Shown piece by piece: positions 14,769-21,378 of a stretch of 24,180 nucleotides of DNA. Position 1 is the first letter of the stretch; each line of letters starts with the position of its first letter. The notes under the pieces were generated by a model. It saw nothing but the letters and a program-made list of their open reading frames with translations, was not told the DNA's origin and searched no databases. The DNA comes from Sulfurimonas sp. (lineage in GTDB: Bacteria > Campylobacterota > Campylobacteria > Campylobacterales > Sulfurimonadaceae): positions 1-24,180 of the forward strand of contig NZ_JALOAA010000031.1 in the NCBI RefSeq assembly GCF_023229025.1, given 5' to 3'. Position numbers and translations under genes: made by a program.

Positions 14769-15275
14769 TTATAACAGATTTTGAATCTGTAACCACCCTT
14801 GCCATAAAAGGGCACTTAAAATACCTGCTACAAAACCTGCTACTATGTCATCAGCCATTACACCGACTCCGCCCTTTGCTTCACGGTCTAGTCTGCCTAT
14901 GATAGAGGGCTTTGCTATGTCAAAGTATCTAAAGAGTAAAAACGAGAGCAAGCTTTGAACTAAAAAACCGTTTTGTAAATCTGTGACTTCACTTAAGTTT
15001 ACGCTTATTGCAGGTGCGACACTTAGTGCAAACCACATTCCTGCAAGCTCATCTATAACTATACGTTTATCGTCATGAATTCCACTTTTTTTCTCGTACT
15101 TGTTAATCTCTTTAATTGCAATTACTGAGATTAAAATAGTTGCTAAAAAGAGTGTCTGTGCATCAAAATAGATAAGTATTAGCATCCCAAGAGGCAGAGA
15201 GAGAAGAGTTCCAACAGTGCCGGGAGCTTTTGGAGAAAGCCCACTGTATCCTAAAGTTATAAAAAACCAGTTCAT
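14769..15275 (-). CDS. pgpA: Phosphatidylglycerophosphatase A
   Basis: Inner-membrane enzyme that removes the phosphate from phosphatidylglycerophosphate to give phosphatidylglycerol. At 168 residues it has full PgpA length. Family motifs are present: GYSGLSPKAPGTVGTL near the N-terminus (9-24), DDKRIVIDE (68-76), and RYFDIAKPSIIGRLDR...GGVGVMADDIVAG (116-147), which hold the conserved acidic residues thought to bind metal. Hydrophobic segments lie at about 22-37, 43-55 and 105-118 and at the C-terminus. The ATG follows AAGGA at a good distance, eight bases after the stop of the sulfurylase-like gene, so it is the last gene of the ispDF operon. A 7-bp inverted repeat with 3-base loop covers its last codons (14774-14790). 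Confidence 0.92.
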   Translation of the reverse strand: MNWFFITLGYSGLSPKAPGTVGTLLSLPLGMLILIYFDAQTLFLATILISVIAIKEINKYEKKSGIHDDKRIVIDELAGMWFALSVAPAISVNLSEVTDLQNGFLVQSLLSFLLFRYFDIAKPSIIGRLDREAKGGVGVMADDIVAGFVAGILSALLWQGWLQIQNLL

Positions 15276-15283
15276 CTATTTCC

Positions 15284-16474
15284 TTAAGTAAGAGAGGTTG
15301 TTTGATATAGTTTCATCAACTCTAAGTAGAAGCCTTTTTCAGTATGCTCTTCTAAAAGACCCTCGATAGGTAAAATATCATAGTAAAGTTTTTCTAAGTT
15401 TTTAAACCTATTTGGGAATAGTTTTGAGAGGATTACGGCAGAAATCTCTTTTCTAATGAGAATAGTCGGCGGTAAAATACCAAGCTCTAGAAGCTCAAGA
15501 ATTGAGTCTGCACGATAAGATATTTGGTGATGTTGTCCATGCGGACATGTGTTTTTACTAACTAGAGTAGTGCACTCATCACAGTAAACATACTCGCTAG
15601 CTACTGTAATATCTATGTTTATCCCTATGACTTTATCAATAATTGATTTGTTTGAGTTACAGTCATAAAACATTCCAAGTCCTGCATGATTGCGTCCTAC
15701 TGTCAGTCTATCACAGCCATAGTTTTTTGCAACAATTGCATCAAGTATTATCTCATTATATCCTGCAAAAATATAGCTATTCTCAAGCGGTACGACTACA
15801 ACATGATTTTTTGTTAAAAAATTATTTATAAAAAAGTCAAGAGCTTTTTTTCTTATTTCATATGATAGGTTTGATTCCGTATATGGTTTTAGCAAAAATA
15901 TAACAAGCAGGTCCGTGTTTTCAAGAGTTTGACGAATCAGTTTCTCATGCGCTCTGTGAAGAGGGTTTGCTGCCATTACAAGAGCAGTTGTATGCTTTGC
16001 GCCTATAAGCTCTTTTGCCTCTTGAATTATTTTTTTGTTTGTATTTCTAGACTCATTTACAAGAGTGTACTCACCGCTTACCGCTAAGGAGCCTAATCTC
16101 TTAAATGTTGACATTACCCCCGGATGAGAAATATCGGATGTTCCGTATATCTGTTTTATTCTATCACTTGGGTCTATATGAAAAACTTCATCTACAATAA
16201 GTGTTGCAAACGGCTCTTTTTCAAAAAGAATGGTAATCTCTTCGCCTTTTTTAGCTGAACTTAAAACATCTGCATTCATCTTTCCTGATGGAGTTAATAT
16301 AAAGGGAAAAGGGAAGGATTTACCGTTTATAAGTCCTGTTTCTAAGACACTTTTACTCTGCTGCTCATTCATAAGGGATTCAACAGGGGAGAGCAGACCG
16401 TCTTTTAGAAGCTCTAGCGCAAAAGCAGCCTCTTTATCTATAAGTAGAGTTCTATTTTTTCTTGATGATGTCAT
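15284..16474 (-). CDS. ATP-sulfurylase-like nucleotidyltransferase with altered active site
   Basis: A 396-residue protein with the plan of sulfate adenylyltransferase (Sat): an N-terminal PUA-like domain, then a nucleotidyltransferase domain with NPLHRAHE (170-177, the HxxH nucleotide motif) and VGRNHAGLG (259-267, equivalent to GRDHAG). A zinc-type site YCDEC...TCPHGQHH (297-316) matches bacterial Sat. However, where Sat has QTRNP, with Gln and Arg contacting sulfate, this protein reads VMAANP, and the later ISGTxxR motif reads ISYRADS. Sulfate activation is therefore doubtful and another substrate is possible. I recall the C. jejuni protein at this locus (Cj1609) being annotated as a possible sulfate adenylyltransferase. 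The start overlaps the end of the regulator gene by 23 bases and pgpA follows 8 bases later. Confidence 0.8.
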   Translation of the reverse strand: MTSSRKNRTLLIDKEAAFALELLKDGLLSPVESLMNEQQSKSVLETGLINGKSFPFPFILTPSGKMNADVLSSAKKGEEITILFEKEPFATLIVDEVFHIDPSDRIKQIYGTSDISHPGVMSTFKRLGSLAVSGEYTLVNESRNTNKKIIQEAKELIGAKHTTALVMAANPLHRAHEKLIRQTLENTDLLVIFLLKPYTESNLSYEIRKKALDFFINNFLTKNHVVVVPLENSYIFAGYNEIILDAIVAKNYGCDRLTVGRNHAGLGMFYDCNSNKSIIDKVIGINIDITVASEYVYCDECTTLVSKNTCPHGQHHQISYRADSILELLELGILPPTILIRKEISAVILSKLFPNRFKNLEKLYYDILPIEGLLEEHTEKGFYLELMKLYQTTSLT

Positions 16475-17339
16475 ATTTTTTCCGTTTTTCCCATAAGCTT
16501 TTGCGGCTTATTCCAAGCTTTTTAGAGAGTTCCGTATCAGGAAATTTATGTTGATAATTCAAAACTATAAATTTTACATAATCCTCTATAGGGAGAATCT
16601 CTCCTTGATCAAAAATCTTATTTTCACTCTTAAATTCTAAAACATTAAGCTCATTATCATCTATTTTGTCGGTACTAGTAACTATCGCTTTTTTATCTTT
16701 AAGCAGAGAGTATAGAGCTTTTCTATCGCCTTTTTTAAGAGTTTGAAGGTCTATAATATAGATAAGAGAATTGCCTGTTATTGACTCTATTTCGCTCATT
16801 GATTTTGGGTCACTAAGAGTTATGAAGTGTAGTGGTAAGTTTTTCTTTTTTGCATATTCAAAAGCAAAAGAGTCAGCATGCTTTTGGTAAGAAGATGAGA
16901 TTAGCAGAGGAAAATTTATATTTTCAAAGTCATGTTCACCGGAAAATGAAGAGAAGTTATGTGTCAGATATTTATCATATGCCTCATTTCTCTTCTTTAA
17001 TCTATCGTAATCTTGATAGTGATTTATTTTTCTAATCAACTCTTCAATCATAAAGGGTTTTAATATATAATCTTTAGCACCGGCAGAGAGAGGTTTTGAG
17101 ACTGTGTCGTTGCTAATGTATGAAACCATTAAGATAACGATGGAGTTTTTAAAAGTTTCAATAACAGGGTTGAAATCTTGACCGTTGATGTTTGTCGATA
17201 GTAAAACAACATCAAAGCTGTTACTTTTTAGTGCATCTCTTGTAGAGGTGCACATTTCACACACATGACCAATTTCGCTAAGTTTTGTAGCAATACTTTG
17301 AGCCAAATAAACTTCATTTTCTATAATTAGTATCTTCAA
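16452..17339 (-). CDS. Atypical response regulator of the HP1021 type
   Basis: A DNA-binding regulator of about 295 residues. The receiver domain (1-115) keeps the acidic pocket residue Glu7, the ILKPF lysine (Lys94) and the fold, but the phospho-acceptor aspartate is replaced by serine (VVLLSTN, Ser48), so it is probably not controlled by phosphorylation. The middle part (about 145-235) resembles a shrunken NtrC AAA+ domain without Walker motifs. The C-terminus is a Fis-like helix-turn-helix (ELSKKLGISRKSLWEKRKK). Length, domain plan and position next to ispDF match H. pylori HP1021 and C. jejuni Cj1608, which I recall as redox-responsive regulators acting on oriC and many genes; two cysteines sit near residues 27 and 30. 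A TTG at 17351 is an alternative start, but the TTG at 17339 overlaps the ispDF stop as TTGA, has GGA upstream and begins with MKILIIEN. Confidence 0.82.
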   Translation of the reverse strand: MKILIIENEVYLAQSIATKLSEIGHVCEMCTSTRDALKSNSFDVVLLSTNINGQDFNPVIETFKNSIVILMVSYISNDTVSKPLSAGAKDYILKPFMIEELIRKINHYQDYDRLKKRNEAYDKYLTHNFSSFSGEHDFENINFPLLISSSYQKHADSFAFEYAKKKNLPLHFITLSDPKSMSEIESITGNSLIYIIDLQTLKKGDRKALYSLLKDKKAIVTSTDKIDDNELNVLEFKSENKIFDQGEILPIEDYVKFIVLNYQHKFPDTELSKKLGISRKSLWEKRKKYDIIKKK

Positions 17340-18457
17340 ATCTTTGTCCAATCGTAATATTTTAAATTCGCATTAGCTATCACACCAACACCTTCACCTC
17401 TGCCTATAAAGCCGAGCTTCTCTGTTGTTGTAGCTTTTATGTTGACTCTTTGGCTATCAATATCTAAGATTGCACTGAGCGTTTTTCTCATTGTCGTTTT
17501 ATAATCTTTGATTCTAGGTTTTTGTGCTGCTATTGTTATATCTACGTTAATGATTACAAAACCGAAGTTGCGAAGTTTTGTAACAACTACTCTAAGTAGC
17601 TCCTTAGAATCTATACCTTTAAAGGATTCATCACTATCAGGAAACATCATCCCTATATCTCCCATTCCAGCTGCACCAAGCAGAGCGTCGATAAGAGCAT
17701 GTATAGCAACATCGCCGTCACTATGGGCTTTAAAACCATATGTTGAGTCTATCTTTACCCCGCCAAGATACATTTCGCCTTTATCGTCAAAAGCGTGGAC
17801 GTCAAATCCGGTTCCGCTGAGAGTATCATCAGATGGAGGCTCAAGACAGCCAAGCTCTTTTAAATCACTGATATGAGTGATTTTAAGAGCACCTTCTTCG
17901 CCTAAAATAAACTCTCTACTCCCTCCGCTAGCAACTATTGCGCTACTCTCATCGGTAAACTCTTCATCTTGCATAAGAGCAGATATAAGAGCAGAAGTAA
18001 GGGAGAGCTGAGGAGTTTGAACTCTCTTTACCTTTTCTCTATCTATAGTTTTGTCATCATAAACAATTGTGTCTGTAACGTTTAGATAAGGAACAATGCA
18101 ATCACTTTTACCAATGTGGGATATGATTCTTTGCAAAAATTCACTACTTACACATGAGCGTGCGATGTCACTTACAAGAACATACTCGGTACTCACCTCT
18201 TTAAGCGCATTTTGTAGAGACTCTTGCCTAGTCGCTCCACCCTCTACAAAAACAAAATCAGAGTAGAGTCTCATAAACTCAATATCGTCACATGATGAGG
18301 TTATAATAATCTTGTCAAAATATGTTGTTTTTTCATACTTATCTGCTACAAATTGCCACAAAGGTTGTTTACCGACTCTTAACCACTGCTTCTTAACACT
18401 CAGTTCAAAGCGCGAAGAACTACCTGCAGCAAGTAAGATGAGCGTTAAATTAGACAA
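17336..18457 (-). CDS. ispDF: Bifunctional IspD-IspF: MEP cytidylyltransferase / MECDP synthase
   Basis: A fused enzyme carrying two steps of the non-mevalonate isoprenoid pathway: CTP transfer to methylerythritol phosphate (IspD, residues 1 to about 205) and cyclisation to MECDP (IspF, about 212-373). IspD shows LLAAGSSSRF...VKKQW (8-25) and VSDIAR (95-100). IspF shows GTGFDVHAF with metal ligands Asp219 and His221, His253 in GDVAIHALIDAL, HSDGD (245-249) and IKATTTEKLGFIGRGEG near the end. The fusion is typical of Campylobacterota and alphaproteobacteria. The start is TTG (18455-18457), set by AGGAG five bases upstream, and a TATAAT box lies 32 bases before it. It is the first gene of the operon and its stop overlaps the regulator start. 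Confidence 0.95.
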   Translation of the reverse strand: MSNLTLILLAAGSSSRFELSVKKQWLRVGKQPLWQFVADKYEKTTYFDKIIITSSCDDIEFMRLYSDFVFVEGGATRQESLQNALKEVSTEYVLVSDIARSCVSSEFLQRIISHIGKSDCIVPYLNVTDTIVYDDKTIDREKVKRVQTPQLSLTSALISALMQDEEFTDESSAIVASGGSREFILGEEGALKITHISDLKELGCLEPPSDDTLSGTGFDVHAFDDKGEMYLGGVKIDSTYGFKAHSDGDVAIHALIDALLGAAGMGDIGMMFPDSDESFKGIDSKELLRVVVTKLRNFGFVIINVDITIAAQKPRIKDYKTTMRKTLSAILDIDSQRVNIKATTTEKLGFIGRGEGVGVIANANLKYYDWTKI

Positions 18458-18488
18458 AGAAGCTCCTCTAAATTACAAGTGTTACGAA

Positions 18489-18494
18489 ATTATA
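18489..18494 (-). promoter_or_regulatory. -10 box for the ispDF operon
   Basis: GTGTATAAT on the minus strand, an extended perfect -10 that places the transcript start near 18482. The plus-strand sequence TGTTACG (18479-18485) over the start site is one base off the HP1021 box consensus as I recall it. Confidence 0.6.
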
Positions 18495-18573
18495 CACATT
18501 GAAAGCTTTTTTTTATCTTGAAGAAATTAATTATTTTTTAAATATAGAAAATAGATATAAATTATAAAAGCAA

Positions 18574-18611
18574 ATAATCAACTTAATATTATATTAACTT
18601 TATTTGATTAT
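18574..18611. promoter_or_regulatory. Nested inverted repeats upstream of thiC, candidate operator
   Basis: An outer pair ATAATCAA/TTGATTAT (18574-18581 with 18604-18611) encloses a near-continuous palindrome TTAATAT-T-ATATTAA (18583-18597). It lies about 50-85 bases before the thiC ATG, where a regulator could act. The region is very AT-rich, so chance cannot be excluded. No TPP riboswitch elements are visible here. Confidence 0.35.
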
Positions 18612-18628
18612 ATTTTCACTACTTAATA

Positions 18629-18634
18629 TAGAAT
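18629..18634 (+). promoter_or_regulatory. Candidate -10 box for thiC
   Basis: TAGAAT in the stretch TATAGAATAT, 25 bases before the ATG. The surroundings are so AT-rich that the choice is uncertain. Confidence 0.25.
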
Positions 18635-18658
18635 ATATTACAATTTTTAGGAGAAAAT

Positions 18659-20041
18659 ATGAGAACTTCATGGGTACAAGAGCGCGAAAGCGACCCTGTT
18701 AAAACGCAGATGTACTACGCAAAACAGGGCATAATAACTGAAGAGATGAAGTATGTAGCAAAAGTAGAAGAGCTATCTCCTGAGTTGGTTCGCAGTGAAA
18801 TTGCAAGAGGAAGATTAATTATTCCGGCAAATGTAAACCATACTTCACTAGAACCTATGGCAATTGGAATCGCGGCAAAATGTAAAATCAATGCAAATAT
18901 AGGCTCATCTGCAATTGCATCTGATGTTGCCGGTGAAGTTGAAAAGATGCAAGTATCTCAGCACTATAAGGCCGATACTGCTATGGACCTCTCTACGGGC
19001 GGTGATTTGGATGAGATTAGAAAAGCGGTAATCGAATCATCAAAAATTCCAATTGGAACAGTACCTATCTATCAAATCCTTCATGACGTAGGAAACAAGA
19101 TAGAGGATTTAAGCATTGAAGTAATGCTTGAAGTTTTAGAGCGTCAAGCAAAACAGGGAGTGAGTTACTTTACAATTCATGCAGGTTTTCTGCTTGAGAC
19201 AATGCCTAAGATTGCAAAAAGAAAGATGGGGATAGTGAGCCGCGGCGGAAGTTTGATGGCTGCTTGGATGATGCACTATCATAGAGAAAACCCTTTTTAT
19301 ACGGCATTTGACGATATTTTGGATATATGTGCTAAGTATGATGTCTCTCTCTCGCTTGGAGACTCGTTACGTCCGGGATGTTTGGCTGATGCGAGTGATG
19401 ATGCACAGCTTGGAGAGCTAAAGGTTTTAGGTGATTTAACACTTCGTGCTTGGGAGAAAAATGTTCAAGTTATGATTGAAGGTCCAGGACATGTTCCATT
19501 AAATCAGATTGAGCGCAATATGAAACTACAACGTGAACTTTGTCATGAAGCGCCGTTTTATATACTGGGACCTTTAGTTACCGATATTGCTGCAGGATAT
19601 GATCACATAAGCTCGGCAATCGGTGCAGCAGTCGGCGGATGGCATGGAGCTAGTATGCTCTGCTACGTAACGCCAAAAGAGCATCTAGGGCTTCCAAATG
19701 CTGATGATGTACGTGAAGGAATTATAGCCTATAAAATTGCGGCTCATGCGGCAGATATTGCAAGAGGGCGCAAAGGAGCTAGAGACATAGATGATGAGAT
19801 GAGTGATGCTAGGTATAGTTTTAACTGGGAGAGACAGTTTGAGCTGGCACTTGATAGTGAACGTGCCAGAGAGTATCATGATGAAACACTGCCTCAAGAT
19901 GTATTTAAAGAGGCAGAATTTTGCTCTATGTGCGGACCGAAATTTTGTTCGTACAAGATTACTCAAAACATTATGGACAACCCTGAAGCTGTCGAGCAGA
20001 TTGCAAGAGAAGCAAAAGAGAGAGAGGCTCTTGGAGCTTAA
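18659..20041 (+). CDS. thiC: Phosphomethylpyrimidine synthase ThiC
   Basis: Radical-SAM enzyme that rearranges aminoimidazole ribotide into the hydroxymethylpyrimidine phosphate half of thiamine. At 460 residues it is the short form, without the N-terminal extension of the E. coli enzyme. The C-terminal cluster motif is complete: CSMCGPKFC with Cys422, Cys425 and Cys430 in the ThiC-specific CxxCxxxxC spacing, holding the [4Fe-4S] cluster. Other signatures include IPANVNH (about 55-61), SRGGS, GDSLRPGC and IEGPGHVP. AGGAG sits five bases before the ATG. It is divergent from the ispDF operon across a 201-base AT-rich spacer in which I see no TPP riboswitch. mrp follows 95 bases later in the same direction. 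Confidence 0.97.
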   Translation: MRTSWVQERESDPVKTQMYYAKQGIITEEMKYVAKVEELSPELVRSEIARGRLIIPANVNHTSLEPMAIGIAAKCKINANIGSSAIASDVAGEVEKMQVSQHYKADTAMDLSTGGDLDEIRKAVIESSKIPIGTVPIYQILHDVGNKIEDLSIEVMLEVLERQAKQGVSYFTIHAGFLLETMPKIAKRKMGIVSRGGSLMAAWMMHYHRENPFYTAFDDILDICAKYDVSLSLGDSLRPGCLADASDDAQLGELKVLGDLTLRAWEKNVQVMIEGPGHVPLNQIERNMKLQRELCHEAPFYILGPLVTDIAAGYDHISSAIGAAVGGWHGASMLCYVTPKEHLGLPNADDVREGIIAYKIAAHAADIARGRKGARDIDDEMSDARYSFNWERQFELALDSERAREYHDETLPQDVFKEAEFCSMCGPKFCSYKITQNIMDNPEAVEQIAREAKEREALGA

Positions 20042-20136
20042 AGAAATTAATTAATTGATATAGGATAATTTTTGTCTTATTTAATTATGGTAGAGTTACA
20101 AAAAATAAAAAATTAATAGAGGAGAAAAAATAAGAT

Positions 20137-21243
20137 ATGACAAAAGATATTGTAAATTCTGCACTATCAAAAGTTCTATATCCCGGTTTTACTAAAGATA
20201 TAGTTACTTTTGGTTTTGTAAACAGTATAGAGATAAACGGCAATGATGTTAGTTTTAATGTAGAGATAACATCAAGCGCTCCGGAGGTTGCACAGCAGAT
20301 AACCGATGATGCAACTGCAGAGCTAAAAGCAGTCGGTGCCGCTAATGTAAGTGTAAATGTAAAAGCTCCAAAAATGCCGGAGGCTCCACAGCCAAAAAGT
20401 AAAAATATAGCGCCACACATTAAAAACTTTCTTATGGTTAGTTCAGGTAAAGGCGGGGTCGGAAAATCTACCACATCGGTAAATATCGCTATTGCTCTTG
20501 CGGCTCAAGGCAAGAAGGTAGGACTTTTGGATGCTGATATATATGGTCCAAATATTCCTCGTATGCTTGGAGTGTCAGATATAAAACCTGAGATTACCGG
20601 AAATAAAGTTCTTCCAATCAAGGCTTACGGTATTGAGATGATGTCTATGGGTTCACTTATGGAAGAGGGGCAGTCACTTATTTGGCGTGGTGCTATGATT
20701 ATGAAAGCTATAGAGCAGTTTCTAAGAGATATACTCTGGAGTGATTTGGATGTTTTAGTTATAGATATGCCTCCCGGAACAGGTGATGCACAGCTTACTT
20801 TGGCTCAAAGTGTACCGGTTACTGCAGGTTTGACTGTTACTACTCCTCAAGCTGTCTCACTTGATGATTCTCGCCGCTCTTTAGATATGTTTAAGAAGCT
20901 AAATATTCCAATTGCAGGAATCGTTGAGAACATGAGCGGCTTTATAGCTCCTGATACCGGCGTTGAGTACGACATATTTGGAAAAGGGACTTCAGAGCCT
21001 ATGGCTAAAGAGTTTGACACTAAAATAATTGCCGAGATTCCAATTGAGCCGAGCATTAGAACAGGTGGAGATGAAGGTAAGCCTATTACTTTTGTAAACC
21101 CTACAAGCGAGAGTGCAAAACGCTATATGGCTGCAGCTGAGGCTATCTGGGCAACGATTGAAGAGGTAAACGCAAAGGGCGGAGCAAGCAATGACTCTGT
21201 TCAGCCTACAACACCTCCAGGTGTTAGTGCTTGTAGCACATAA
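20137..21243 (+). CDS. mrp: Mrp/ApbC-type P-loop iron-sulfur carrier, CxxC missing
   Basis: A 368-residue cytoplasmic ATPase of the Mrp/NBP35 family, which holds and hands over [4Fe-4S] clusters. An N-terminal DUF59/FSCA domain (about 1-78) is joined by a proline-rich linker to the ATPase domain with the deviant Walker A SGKGGVGKST (103-112), LDADIYGPNIPRMLG (131-145) and DMPPGTGDAQLT (210-221). Where the family normally has the cluster-binding CPxC after ENMS, this protein reads ENMSGFIAPDTG, with Ala271 and Thr274 in place of the cysteines. The only cysteine near the C-terminus is in the final CST. GGAG lies 12 bases before the ATG, a long spacing. A repeat element follows the stop. ThiC upstream is itself an iron-sulfur enzyme, so the pairing may be functional. 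Confidence 0.93.
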   Translation: MTKDIVNSALSKVLYPGFTKDIVTFGFVNSIEINGNDVSFNVEITSSAPEVAQQITDDATAELKAVGAANVSVNVKAPKMPEAPQPKSKNIAPHIKNFLMVSSGKGGVGKSTTSVNIAIALAAQGKKVGLLDADIYGPNIPRMLGVSDIKPEITGNKVLPIKAYGIEMMSMGSLMEEGQSLIWRGAMIMKAIEQFLRDILWSDLDVLVIDMPPGTGDAQLTLAQSVPVTAGLTVTTPQAVSLDDSRRSLDMFKKLNIPIAGIVENMSGFIAPDTGVEYDIFGKGTSEPMAKEFDTKIIAEIPIEPSIRTGGDEGKPITFVNPTSESAKRYMAAAEAIWATIEEVNAKGGASNDSVQPTTPPGVSACST

Positions 21244-21266
21244 GTAAATAGTTTAAAATTAAAATA

Positions 21267-21321
21267 GTAACGCACTTGCTGCGTTGCTTAACTCGTCACA
21301 TACAAAAGTATGCTTCCTCGT
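21267..21321 (+). repeat. Two-hairpin intergenic element, copy B
   Basis: First hairpin AACGCA/TGCGTT (21269-21274 with 21280-21285), second hairpin CATAC/GTATG with loop AAAA (21299-21312). It matches copy A (14681-14727) at 37 of 47 positions; the T-to-G change in one arm is matched by A-to-C in the other. It lies between convergent mrp and the cyclase gene. Confidence 0.7.
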
Positions 21322-21378
21322 CAGCGCCTTGCAATTACATCACTCTTTTAATTTTATTTAGAATGTGTATACAGAAGA

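Noticed and set aside
14774..14790. ACAGATT/AATCTGT inverted repeat at the end of pgpA as a terminator
   Set aside because: A good small hairpin, but read on the minus strand it is followed by TATAAAATT rather than a T-run; it may simply be coding sequence.
15284..16474. Straight annotation as sulfate adenylyltransferase
   Set aside because: The sulfate-contacting QTR residues are absent, so the family name is kept but the activity is not asserted.
17508..17876. 122-codon plus-strand frame
   Set aside because: Antisense to the IspF domain, whose metal ligands and motifs are intact.
20085..20474. 129-codon minus-strand frame over the start of mrp
   Set aside because: Antisense to the well-supported Mrp N-terminus; no recognisable domain and no ribosome site.
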